This document shows, piece after piece, positions 10,173 to 23,000 of a stretch of DNA of 64,000 nt. The notes under the pieces were generated by a model that worked only from the letters and a program-made list of their open reading frames with translations, did not search any database and was not told where the DNA came from. Each line of letters starts with the position of its first letter. The stretch's first letter is position 1. A program made the position numbers and the translations under genes. Origin of the DNA: Plazaster borealis (Eukaryota; Echinodermata; Asteroidea; Forcipulatida; Labidiasteridae); NCBI GenBank assembly GCA_021014325.1, contig CM037470.1:8225147-8289146 (forward strand). Reading direction: 5' to 3'.

Positions 10173-11163
10173 ACTGTCAGTGACATCTTGGATAAATACG
10201 CACCTTGGAAAACAAGATCAGTCAAGGTCCGAACTGAAGTTTCCTGGTTCAATGATGATATTCGTACAAGAAAGATCTGTCGTCAACTTGAGCGGAAATG
10301 GCGGAAAAAATGGCAAATTGGAAATACAACGACAAGAATTTCGCAACCAATGTAAAGTAGTCAGGAATTTGATCAACCAGGCAAAGATCACCCATTATTC
10401 ATCTCAAGTACAAGAATCCTCAGGAGATCAAAAGAAGCTCTTCAAGATAATTGGTAAGTTGTTGCTCAAACCCAAAACCCCTGTCCTTCCAACCACTTAC
10501 AATGATCAGGACTTGGCAAATGAATTCCAGAATTTCGTTGTCACCAAGATTTCAGACATCCGCTCATCATTTTCATCAGTACCTTACAACGTACCGCAGA
10601 CATTGCCACATCTTCAACCAGAGTGTAGACTATCTGTGTTTGAGCCTGCCACTGTTGCTGAGATTCAAAGGGTTATTATGAAATCTCCTTCAAAATCCTG
10701 TGAGCTGATCCAGTGTCAACATCCATGATGAAGCAAAACATTGATATATTTGTACCCTACATCACTAATCCTGTAAACAAATATCTCAGTTCCGGTTGTT
10801 TCCCCCATAGCCTCAAAGTTTCCTACATCATGCCGCTCATCAAGAAACCAAACCCGGACAAGGAGATATTCAAAAACTACAGACCGGTTCCAAACTTAAA
10901 ATATCTTGGAAAAGTCATCGAACGAGTACATGTAGTTTCATCACGCATTTCTGATCACATTCATACTTTCAACCTGTCCGACGTGTTCCAGTCAGCATAC
11001 AAGCCTTTCCATGGGACAGAAGCTGCACTAGTCTGTGTGAGCAACGATATTCTTTCTGCAATGGACAATGGTAACCTAACAGCACTAGTCCTGCTAGACT
11101 TTGAGTGCTGCCTTTGACACTGTTGATCACAACAACCTTCTCTCTCGGCTCCAGAATCACCTC
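10173..11163 (+). pseudogene. L2/CR1-like LINE fragment (endonuclease end to early RT)
   Basis: The fragment starts after the endonuclease with LDKYAPWKTRSVKVRTEVSW and a basic Arg/Lys-rich stretch (10189-10310). It goes through the connecting region and reaches RT motifs near 10830-11110: Lys-Asn-Tyr-Arg-Pro-Val and an FQSAYKPFHGTEAAL block. The Asp motif (A-A-F-D-T-V-D-H) is readable in another frame near 11106-11128. Frames change near 10320, 10700 and 11100. The palm catalytic Asp-Asp and the 3' end are absent. The boundary with the DIRS element at 10173 is approximate. Confidence 0.8.
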
Positions 11164-11165
11164 CA

Positions 11166-11671
11166 GGCCTATATCGTTAACATTTTTTAAAGGAATGTAT
11201 ACCTTTGAAGATATACAAAAGCTGTTTAAAGAAAATATACCCCAATTATCAATCAATATGATCAAAGTATCAATCAATATGATCAAAACCAATCGGGTTT
11301 GTCTCTATCACTACCGGCGATTGGTTTTTAAGAATAGATTCTGTAATGGCACACTGTTGGGCTTTTACTCTAGATTTACAATATAATGCTCACGAGGAGA
11401 ACTGGTGGGAGACAAACCCGCGAGCCTTTTTTTTGGTATTATTCCCAAGCAGTTTTTTATACACCTCGATCAACTTTATGCGACCTCTAATTTTGTTGAT
11501 GGCGCTCCTTCATCGCTGCTAGCCATAATCCCGGTCACATCTAGAGACAGTAAAAAACTTGAGGCGAGACACATATATCAACTAAACCTTCGCGTGTTAA
11601 ATGAAAAGGGTATATTGATACAAACAAAATATCAGCTTTATGACTGTACTGAGATTCGGCCTGTCTGGTAG
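11166..11671 (+). pseudogene. Broken ORF, possible capsid-type gene of a Maverick/adinto-like element
   Basis: Two stretches in neighbouring frames (about 11190-11386 and 11405-11671) seem to be one decayed gene. The first has Tyr-Thr-Phe-Glu-Asp-Ile-Gln, a partial repeat (Ser-Ile-Asn-Met-Ile-Lys twice) and Gly-Thr-Leu-Leu-Gly-Phe. The second has SNFVDGAPSSLLAIIPVTS and a Leu-Asn-Leu-Arg-Val-Leu-Asn segment before its stop at 11669-11671. The order of these features recalls a penton-like protein found in virus-like elements of invertebrate genomes. That is pattern memory only. It has no clear ATG. I cannot exclude an unknown host gene remnant. Confidence 0.35.
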
Positions 11672-12820
11672 ATGCGTCGATGTGTTAAAACCATATATTG
11701 GTTTGGTATGTCTGCATTAACCAACTTTCGTCTACGAATGTTACACTGACCAATATTCAAAACGAAGAACTCCAGACTGTAATCGATAAAACGGATGGCA
11801 AGCTCCATGTCGCCTCAGAGGTTTGCATTATGGGGTTAGCTATCGCATGAGTCTTTGACTGGAATGAATCTCAGAGCATTCTGAGCACTTTGAAAATAAA
11901 TTGTTTCCAAACGCGCTGAGATTGAACAAGTAGCTTCAACACACCCATGTTTCTCAGTAGACAATTAATCTCAGAGCATTCTGAGCACTTTGAAAAAAAA
12001 AAGTGTTTCCAAACGCGCTGAGATTGAACAAGTAGGTTCAGCACAACCACGTTTCTTATTACAGAATTAATCTCAGAGCATTCTGAGCACTTTGAAAAAA
12101 ATTGTTTCCAAACGCGCTGAGATTGAACAAGTAGCTTCAGCACACCCATGTTTCTTAGTAGACAATTAATCTCAGAGCATTCTGAGCACTTTGAAAAAAA
12201 ATTGTTTCCAAACGCGCTGAGATTGAACAAGTAGCTTCAGCACACCCATGTTTCTTAGTAGACAATTAATCTCAGAGCATTCTGAGCACTTTGAAAAAAA
12301 AAAGTGTTTCCAAACGCGCTGAGATTGAACAAGTAGGTTCAGCACACCCATGTTTCTTATTACAGAATTAATCTCAGAGCATTCTGAGGTACTTTGAAAA
12401 AAAATTGTTTCAAAACGCGCTGGGATTGAACCAGTAGCTTCAGCACACCCATGTTTCTTATTACAGAATTAATCTAAGAGCATTCTGAGCACTTTGAAAA
12501 CATTTTGTCTCCAAACTTCCTCAGATTGAACCAATAGCTTCAGCACACCCATGTTTCTTATTACAGAATTAATCTCAGAGCATTCTGAGCACTTTAAAAA
12601 AAAAAGTGTTTCCTAACGCGCTGGGATTGAACCAGTAGCTTCAGCACACCCATGTTTCTTATTACAGAATTAATCTCAGAGCATTGTGAGCACTTTGAAA
12701 ACATTTTGTCTCCAAACCTGCTCAGATTGAACCAGTAGCTTCAGCACACCCATGTTTCTTATTACAGAATTAATCTCAGAGCATTCTGAGCACTTTGAAA
12801 AAAAATTGTTTCCAAACGCG

Positions 12821-12890
12821 CTGAGATTGAACAAGTAGCTTCAGCACACCCATGTTTCTTATTACAGAATTAATCTCAGAGCATTCTGAG
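12821..12890. other. Alternative hairpins within a satellite monomer (example)
   Basis: CTCAGAGCATTCTGAG (12875-12890) is a perfect 6-bp stem with a 4-nt loop. In monomers with the GCGCTGAGATT cassette, CTGAGATT (12821-12828) is also the exact reverse complement of AATCTCAG (12872-12879). The two pairings share the CTCAG bases, so they exclude each other. Monomers with the GGGATT or CTCAGATT cassette lose or weaken the second pairing. Confidence 0.8.
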
Positions 12891-14670
12891 CACTTTGAAA
12901 ACATTTTGTCTCCAAACCTGCTCAGATTGAACCAGTAGCTTCAGCACACCCATGTTTCTTATTACAGAATTAATCTCAGAGCATTCTGAACACTTTGAAA
13001 AAAAATTGTTTCCAAACGCGCTGAGATTGAACAAGTAGCTTCAGCACACCCATGATTCTTAGAAGACAATTAATCTCGGAGCATTCTGAGCACTTTAAAA
13101 AAAAGTGTTTCGAAACGCGCTGGGATTGAACCAGTAGCTTCAGCACACCCATGTTTCTTATTACAGAATTAATCTCAGAGCATTCTGAGCACTTTGAAAA
13201 AAATTGTTTCCAAACGCGCTGAGATTGAACAAGTAGCTTCAGCACACCCATGTTTCTTATTACAGAATTAATCTCAGAGCATTGTGAGCACTTTGAAAAC
13301 ATTTTGTCTCTAAACCTGCTCAGATTGAACCAGTAGCTTCAGCACTCCCATGTTTCTTATTACAGAATTAATCTCAGAGCATTCTGAGCACTTTGAAAAC
13401 ATTTTGTCTCCAAACCTCCTCAGATTGAACCAATAGCTTCAGCACACCCATGTTTCTTATTACAGAATTAATCTCAGAGCATTCTGAGCACTTTGAAAAA
13501 AAAGTGTTTCCAAACGCGCTGAGATTGAACAAGTAGCTTCAGCACACCCATGTTTCTTAGTAGACAATTAATCTCAGAGCATTCGGAGCACTTTGAAAAA
13601 AAAAATTGTTTCCAAACGCGCTGAGATTGAACAAGTAGGTTCAGCACAACCACGTTTCTTATTACAGAATTAATCTCAGAGCATTCTGAGCACTTTGAAA
13701 AAAAATTGTTTCCAAACGCGCTGAGATTGAACAAGTAGCTTCAGCACACCCATGTTTCTTATTACAGAATTAATCTCAGAGCATTCTGAGGTACTTTGAA
13801 AAAAAATTGTTTCAAAACGCGCTGGGATTGAACCAGTAGCTTCAGCACACCCATGTTTCTTATTACAGAATTAATCTCAGAGCATTCTGAGCACTTTGAA
13901 AACATTTTGTCTCCAAACTTCCTCAGATTGAACCAATAGCTTCAGCACACCCATGTTTCTTATTACAGAATTAATCTCAGAGCATTCTGAGCACTTTGAA
14001 AAAAAATTGTTTCCAAACGCGCTGAGATTGAACAAGTAGCTTCAGCACACCCATGTTTCTTAGTAGACAATTAATCTCAGAGCATTCTGAGCACTTTGAA
14101 AAAATTTTTTCTCCAAACCTGCTCAGATTGAACAAGTAGCTTCAGCACACCCATGTTTCTTATTACAGAATTAATCTCAGAGCATTGTGAGCACTTTGAA
14201 AACATTTTGTCTCCAAACCTGCTCAGATTGAACCAGTAGCTTCAGCACACCCATGTTTCTTATTACAGAATTAATCTCAGAGCATTCTGAGCACTTTGAA
14301 AAAAAATTGTTTCCAAACGCGCTGAGATTGAACAAGTAGCTTCAGCACACCCATGTTTCTTAGTAGACAATTAATCTCAGAGCATTCTGAGCACTTTGAA
14401 AAAAAAGTGTTTCCAAACGCGCTGGGATTGAACCAGTAGCTTCAGCACTCCCATGTTTCTTATTACAGAATTAATCTCAGAGCATTCTGAGCACTTTGAA
14501 AAAAAATTGTCTCTAAACCTTCTCTGATTGAACCAGTAGCTTCAGCACACCCATGTTTCTTATTACAGAATTAATCTCAGAGCATTCTGAGCACTTTGAA
14601 AAAAAATTGTCTCTAAACCTTCTCTGATTGAACCAGTAGCTTCAGCACACCCATGTTTCTTATTACAGAA

Positions 14671-17600
14671 TTAATCTAAGAGCATTGTGAGCACTTTGAA
14701 AACATTTTGTCTCCAAACCTCCTCAGATTGAACCAATAGCTTCAGCACACCCATGTTTCTTATTACAGAATTAATCTCAGAGCATTCTGAGGCACTTTGA
14801 AAAAAAAAGTGTTTCCAAACGCGCTGAGATTGAACAAGTAGCTTCAGCACACCCATGTTTCTTAGTAGACAATTAAATCTCAGAGCATTCTGAGCACTTT
14901 GAAAAAAATTGTTTCCAAACGCGCTGAGATTGAACCAGTAGCTTCAGCACACCCATGATTCTTAGAAGACAATTAATCTCAGAGCATTCTGAGCACTTTA
15001 AAAAAAAGTGTTTCGAAACGCGCTGGGATTGAACCAGTAGCTTCAGCACAACCATGTTTCTAATTACAGAATTAATCTCAGAGCATTCTGAGCACTTTGA
15101 AAAAAATTGTTTCCAAACGCGCTGAGATTGAACAAGTAGCTTCAGCACACCCATGTTTCTTATTACAGAATTAATCTCAGAGCATTGTGAGCACTTTGAA
15201 AACATTTTGTCTCTAAACCTGCTCAGATTGAACCAGTAGCTTCAGCACACCCATGTTTCTTATTACAGAATTAATCTCAGAGCATTCTGATCACTTTGAA
15301 TTTTTTTTGTCTCTAAACCTGCTCAGATTGAACCAGTAGCTTCAGCACACCCATGTTTCTTATTACAGAATTAATCTCAGAGCATCCTGAGCACTTTGAA
15401 AAAAAAAGTGTTTCCAAACGCGCTGAGATTGAACAAGTAGCATCAGCACACCCATGTTTCTTAGTAGACAATTAATCTCAGAGCATTCTGAGCACTTTTA
15501 AAAAAAAGTGTTTCCAAACGCGCTGGGATTGAACCAGTAGCTTCAGCACTCCCATGTTTCTTATTACAGAATTAATCTCAGAGCATTCTGAGCACTTTGA
15601 AAACATTTTGTCTCCAAACCTCCTCAGATTGAACCAATAGCTTCAGCACACCCATGTTTCTTATTACAGAATTAATCTCAGAGCATTCTGAGGCACTTTG
15701 AAAAAAAAAGTGTTTCCAAACGCGCTGAGATTGAACAAGTAGCTTCAGCACACCCATGTTTCTTAGTAGACAATTAAATCTCAGAGCATTCTGAGCACTT
15801 TGAAAAAAATTGTTTCCAAACGCGCTGAGATTGAACAAGTAGCTTCAGCACACCCATGTTTCTTAGTAGACAATAAATCTCAGAGCATTCTGAGCACTTT
15901 GAAAATTTTTGTCTCCAAACCTGCTCAGATTGAACCAGTAGCTTCAGCACACCCATGTTTCTTATTACAGAATTAATCTCAGAGCATTCTGAGCACTTTG
16001 AAAAAAAAATGTTTCAAAACGCGCTGGGATTGAACCAGTAGCTTCAGCACACCCATGTTTCTTATTACAGAATTAATCTCAGAGCATTCTGAGCACTTTG
16101 AAAAAAAATTGTTTCCAAACCCGCTGAGATTGAACAAGTAGCATCAGCACACCCATGTTTCTTAGTAAACAATTAATCTCAGAGCATTCTGAGCACTTTG
16201 AAAAAAAAATGTTTCAAAACGCGCTGGGATTGAACCAGTAGCTTCAGCACACCCATGTTTCTTATTACAGAATTAATCTCAGAGCATTCTGAGCACTTTG
16301 AAAACATTTTGTCTCCAAATCTGCTCTGATTGAACCAGTAGCTTCAGCACACCCATGTTTCTTACTACAGAATTAATCTCAGAGCATTCTGAGCACTTTG
16401 AAAAAAAATTGTTTCCAAACCCGCTGAGATTGAACAAGTAGCTTCAGCACACCCATGTTTCTTATTACAGAATTAATCTCAGAGCATTCTGAGCACTTTG
16501 AAAAAAAAATGTTTCAAAACGCGCTGGGATTGAACCAGTAGCTTCAGCACACCCATGTTTCATATTACAGAATTAATCTCAGAGCATTCTGAGCACTTTG
16601 AAAAAAAATTGTTTCCAAACGCGCTGGGATTGAACAAGTAGCTTCAGCACACCCATGTTTCTTAGTAGACAATTAATCTCAGAGCATTCTGAGCACTTTG
16701 AAAAAATTTTTTCTCCAAACCTGCTCAGATTGAACAAGTAGCTTCAGCACACCCATGTTTCTTATTACAGAATTAATCTCAGAGCATTGTGAGCACTTTG
16801 AAAACATTTTGTCTCCAAACCTGCTCAGATTGAACCAGTAGCTTCAGCACTCCCATGTTTCTTATTACAGAATTAATCTCAGAGCATTCTGAGCACTTTG
16901 AAAACATTTTGTCTCCAAACCTCCTCAGATTGAACAAGTAGCTTCAGCACACCCATGTTTCTTAGTAGACAATTAAATTTTAGAGCATTCTGAGCACTTT
17001 GAAAAAAAATTGTTTCCAAACGCGCTGAGATTGAACCAGTAGCTTCAGCACACCCATGATTCTTAGAAGACAATTAATCTCAGAGCATTCTGAGCACTTT
17101 AAAAAAAAGTGTTTCCAAACGCGCTGGGATTGAACCAGTAGCTTCAGCACACCCATGTTTCTTATTACAGAATTAATCTCAGAGCATTCTGAGCACTTTG
17201 AAAAAAAAGTGTTTCCAAACGCGCTGGGATTGAACCAGTAGCTTCAGCACTCCCATGTTTCTTAATACAGAATTAATCTCAGAGCATTCGGAGCACTTTG
17301 AAAGTTTTTTTTCTCCAAACCTGCTCAGATTGAACCAGTAGCTTCATCACACTCATGTTTCTTATTACAGAATTAATCTCAGAGCATTCTGAGGCACTTT
17401 GAAAAAAAAGTGTTTCCAAACGCGCTGGGATTGAACCAGTAGCTTCAGCACACCCATGTTTCTTATTACAGAATTAATCTCAGAGCATTCTGAGCACTTT
17501 GAAAACATTTTGTCTCCAAACCTCCTCAGATTGAACCAATAGCTTCAGCACACCCATGTTTCTTATTACAGAATTAATCTCAGAGCATTGTGAGCACTTT

Positions 17601-18658
17601 GAAAAAATTTTTTTTCCAAACGCGCTGTGATTGAACCAGTAGCTTCAGCACACCCATGTTTCTTATTACAGAATTAATCTCAGAGCATTCTGAGCACTTT
17701 GAAAAAAAATTGTTTCCAAACGCGCTGAGATTGAACAAGTAGCTTCAGCACACCCATGTTTCTTATTACAGAATTAATCTCAGAGCATTCTGAGCACTTT
17801 GAAAAAAAATTGTTTCCAAACGCGCTGAGATTGAACAAGTAGCTTCAGCACACCCATGTTTCTTATTACAGAATTAATCTCAGAGCATTCTGAGCACTTT
17901 GAAAAATTTTTGTCTCCAAACCTGCTCAGATTGAACCAGTAGCTTCAGCACACCCATGTTTCTTATTACAGAATTAATCTCAGAGCATTCTGAGCACTTT
18001 GAAAACATTTTGTCTCCAAACCTGCTCAGATTGAACCAGTAGCTTCAGCACACCCATGTTTCTTATTACAGAATTAATCTCAGAGCATTCTGAGCACTTT
18101 GAAAAAAAAGTGTTTCCAAACGCGCTGGGATTGAACCAGTAGCTTCAGCACACCCATGTTTCTTATTACAGAATTAATCTCAGAGCATTCTGAGCACTTT
18201 GAAAAAAAATTGTCTCTAAACCTTCTCTGATTGAACCAGTAGCTTCAGCACACCCATGTTTCTTATTACAGAATTAATCTAAGAGCATTCTGAGCACTTT
18301 GAAAACATTTTGTCTCCAAACTTCCTCAGATTGAACCAATAGCTTCAGCACACCCATGTTTCTTATTACAGAATTAATCTCAGAGCATTCTGAGGCACTT
18401 TGAAAAAAAAAGTGTTTCCAAACGCGCTGAGATTGAACAAGTAGCTTCAGCACACCCATGTTTCTTAGTAGACAATTAAATCTCAGAGCATTCTGAGCAC
18501 TTTGAAAAAAAGTGTTTCGAAACGCGCTGGGATTGAACCAGTAGCTTCAGCACAACCATGTTTCTAATTACAGAATTAATCTCAGAGCATTCTGAGCACT
18601 TTGAAAAAAATTGTTTCCAAACGCGCTGAGATTGAACAAGTAGCTTCAGCACACCCAT
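14671..18658. repeat. Second multi-monomer duplication (about 3.6 kb offset)
   Basis: The stretch 14671-15205 recurs at 18274-18658, offset by about 3603 bp. The copies share the unusual GACAATTAAATCTC junction, the GAGGCACTTTG variant and the CTAATTACAG junction (near 15060 and 18565). A further related copy appears near 22576-22761. Confidence 0.65.
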
Positions 18659-20078
18659 GTTTCTTATTACAGAATTAATCTCAGAGCATTCTGATCACTT
18701 TGAATTTTTTTTGTCTCTAAACCTGCTCAGATTGAACCAGTAACTTCAGCACACCCATGTTTCTTATTACAGAATTAATCTCAGAGCATTCTGAGCACTT
18801 TGAAAAAAAAGTGTTTCCAAACCCGCTGAGATTGAACGAGTAGCATCAAGCACACCCATGTTTCTTATTACAGAATTAATCTCAGAGCATCCTGAGCACT
18901 TTGAAAACATTTTGTCTCCAAACCTGCTCGGATTGAACCAATAGCTTCAGCACACCCATGTTTCTTATTACAGAATTAATCTCAGAGCATTCTGAGGTAC
19001 TTTGAAAAAAAAATTGTTTTAAAACGCGCTGGGATTGAACCAGTAGCTTCAGCACACCCATGTTTCTTATTACAGAATTAATCTCAGAGCATTCTGAGCA
19101 CTTTGAAAAAAAATTGTTTCCAAACGCGCTGAGATTGAACAAGTAGCATCAGCACACCCATGTTTCTTAGTAGACAATTAATCTCAGAGCATTCTGAGCA
19201 CTTTGAAAAAAAAATGTTTCAAAACGCGCTGGGATTGAACCAGTAGCTTCAGCACACCCATGTTTCTTATTACAGAATTAATCTAAGAGCATTCTGAGCA
19301 CTTTGAAAACATTTTGTCTCCAAATCTGCTCTGATTGAACCAGTAGCTTCAGCACACCCATGTTTCTTACTACAGAATTAATCTCAGAGCATTCTGAGCA
19401 CTTTGAAAAAAAATTGTTTCCAAACCCGCTGAGATTGAACAAGTAGCATCAGCACACCCATGTTTCTTAGTAAACAATTAATCTCAGAGCATTCTGAGCA
19501 CTTTGAAAAAAAAATGTTTCAAAACGCGCTGGGATTGAACCAGTAGCTTCAGCACACCCATGTTTCTTATTACAGAATTAATCTCAGAGCATTCTGAGCA
19601 CTTTGAAAAAAAATTGTTTCCAAACGCGCTGAGATTGAACAAGTAGCTTCAGCACACCCATGTTTCTTAGTAGACAATAAATCTCAGAGCATTCTGAGCA
19701 CTTTGAAAAAATTTTTTCTCCAAACCTGCTCAGATTGAACCAGTAGCTTCAGCACACCCATGTTTCTTATTACAGAATTAATCTCAGAGCATTGTGAGCA
19801 CTTTGAAAACATTTTGTCTCCAAACCTGCTCAGATTGAACCAGTAGCTTCAGCACACCCATGTTTCTTATTACAGAATTAATCTCAGAGCATTCTGAGCA
19901 CTTTGAAAACATTTTGTCTCCAAACCTCCTCAGATTGAACAAGTAGCTTCAGCACACCCATGTTTCTTAGTAGACAATTAAATTTTAGAGCATTCTGAGC
20001 ACTTTGAAAAAAAATTGTTTCCAAACGCGCTGAGATTGAACCAGTAGCTTCAGCACACCCATGATTCTTAGAAGACAA
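16162..20078. repeat. Multi-monomer duplication in the satellite
   Basis: A rare junction AATTAAATTTTAG occurs at 16971 and again at 19976, 3005 bp apart. The antisense translations of 16879-17073 and 19884-20078 are identical over 64 residues. Another rare variant, TTAGTAAAC, occurs at 16162 and 19467, 3305 bp apart. This fits one duplicated block of about 30 monomers with a later 3-monomer gain or loss. Confidence 0.75.
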
Positions 20079-23000
20079 TTAATCTCAGAGCATTCTGAGC
20101 ACTTTAAAAAAAAGTGTTTCGAAACGCGCTGGGATTGAACCAGTAGCTTCAGCACACCCATGTTTCTTATTACAGAATTAATCTCAGAGCGTTCTGAGCA
20201 CTTTGAAAAAAAATAGTTTCCAAACGCGCTGAGATTGAACAAGTAGCTTCAGCACACCCATGTTTCTTAGTAGACAATAAATCTCAGAGCATTCTGAGCA
20301 CTTTGAAAATTTTTTTTCTCCAAACCTGCTCAGATTGAACCAGTAGCTTCAGCACACCCATGTTTCTTATTACAGAATTAATCTCAGAGCATTGTGAGCA
20401 CTTTGAAAACATTTTGTCTCTAAACCTGCTCAGATTGAACCAGTAGCTTCAGCACACCCATGTTTCTTATTACAGAATTAATCTCAGAGCATTCTGATCA
20501 CTTTGAATTTTTTTTGTCTCCAAACCTGCTCTGATTGAACCAGTAGCTTCAGCACACCCATGTTTCTTATTACAGAATTAATCTCAGAGCATCCTGAGCA
20601 CTTTGAAAAAAATTGTTCCAAACGCGCTGAGATTGAACAAGTAGCATCAGCACACCCATGTTTCTTAGTAGACAATTAATCTCAGAGCATTCTGAGCACT
20701 TTGAAAAAAAAGTGTTTCCAAACGCGCTGGGATTGAACCAGTAGCTTCAGCACACCCATGTTTCTTATTACAGAATTAATCTCAGAGCATTCTGAGCACT
20801 TTGAAAAAAAAGTGTTTCCAAACGCGCTGAGATTGAACAAGTAGCTTCAGCACACCCATGTTTCTTAGTAGACAATTAATCTCAGAGCATTCTGAGCACT
20901 TTGAAATTTTTTTTTCTCCAAACCTGCTCAGATTGAACCAGTAGCTTCAGCACACCCATGTTTCTTATTACAGAATTAATCTCAGAGCATCCTGAGCACT
21001 TTGAAAACATTTTGTCTCCAAACCTGCTCGGATTGAACCAATAGCTTCAGCACACCCATGTTTCTTATTACAGAATTAATCTCAGAGCATTCTGAGGCAC
21101 TTTGAAAAAATTGTTTCCAAACGCACTGAGATTGAACAAGTAGCTTCAGCACACCCATGTTTCTTAGTAGACAATTAATCTCAGAGCATTCTGAGCACTT
21201 TGAAAACATTTTGTCTCCAAACCTCCTCAGATTGAACCAATAGCTTCAGCACACCCATGTTTCTTATTACAGAATTAATCTCAGAGCATTGTGAGCACTT
21301 TGAAAACATTTTGTCTCTAAACTTGCTCAGATTGAACCAGTAGCTTCAGCACACCCATGTTTCTTATTACAGAATTAATCTCAGAGCATTCTGAGCACTT
21401 TGAAAAAAAATTGTTTCCAAACGCGCTTAGATTGAACAAGTAGCTTCAGCACACCCATGTTTCTTATTACAGAATTAATCTCAGAGCATTCGGAGCACTT
21501 TGAAAAAAAGTTGTCTCTAAACCTTCTCTGATTGAACAAGTAGGTTCAGCACAACCACGTTTCTTATTACAGAATTAATCTCAGAGCATTCTGAGCACTT
21601 TGAAAAAAATTGTTTCCAAACGCGCTGAGATTGAACAAGTAGCTTCAGCACACCCATGTTTCTTATTACAGAATTAATCTCAGAGCATTCTGAGGTACTT
21701 TGAAAAAAAATTGTTTCAAAACGCGCTGGGATTGAACCAGTAGCTTCAGCACACCCATGTTTCTTATTACAGAATTAATCTAAGAGCATTCTGAGCACTT
21801 AGAAAACATTTTGTCTCCAAACCTCCTCAGATTGAACCAATAGCTTCAGCACACCCATGTTTCTTATTACAGAATTAATCTCAGAGCATTCTGAGCACTT
21901 TAAAAAAAAAAGTGTTTCCTAACGCGCTGGGATTGAACCAGTAGCTTCAGCACACCCATGTTTCTTATTACAGAATTAATCTCAGAGCATTCTGAGCACT
22001 TTGAAAAAAAATTGTTTCCAAACGCGCTGAGATTGAACAAGTAGCTTCAGCACACCCATGTTTCTTATTACAGAATTAATCTCAGAGCATTCTGAGCACT
22101 TTGAAAAAAAATTGTTTCCAAACGCGCTGAGATTGAACAAGTAGCTTCAGCACACCCATGTTTCTTAGTAGACAATAAATCTCAGAGCATTCTGAGAACG
22201 TTGAAAAATTTTTTTCTCCAAACCTGCTCAGATTGAACCAGTAGCTTCAGCACACCCATGTTTCTTATTACAGAATTAATCTCAGAGCATTGTGAGCACT
22301 TTGAAAACATTTTGTCTCCAAACCTGCTCAGATTGAATCAGTAGCTTCAGCACACCCATGTTTCTTATTACAGAATTAATCTCAGAGCATTCTGAGCACT
22401 TTGAAAAAAAAGTGTTTCCAAACGCGCTGGGATTGAACCAGTAGCTTCAGCACTCCCATGTTTCTTATTACAGAATTAATCTCAGAGCATTCTGAGCACT
22501 TTGAAAAAAAATTGTCTCTAAACCTTCTCTGATTGAACCAGTAGCTTCAGCACACCCATGTTTCTTATTACAGAATTAATCTAAGAGCATTCTGAGCACT
22601 TTGAAAACATTTTGTCTCCAAACTTCCTCAGATTGAACCAATAGCTTCAGCACACCCATGTTTCTTATTACAGAATTAATCTCAGAGCATTCTGAGAGCA
22701 CTTTAAAAAAAAAGTGTTTCCAAACGCGCTGGGATTGAACCAGTAGCTTCAGCACACCCATGTTTCTTAGTAGACAATTAATCTCAGAGCATTCTGAGCA
22801 CTTTAAAAAAAAAGTGTTTCCAAACGCGCTGGGATTGAACCAGTAGCTTCAGCACACCCATGTTTCTTATTACAGAATTAATCTCAGAGCATTCTGAGCA
22901 CTTTGAAAAAAAATTGTCTCTAAACCTTCTCTGATTGAACCAGTAGCTTCAGCACACCCATGTTTCTTATTACAGAATTAATCTCAGAGCATTCTGAGCA

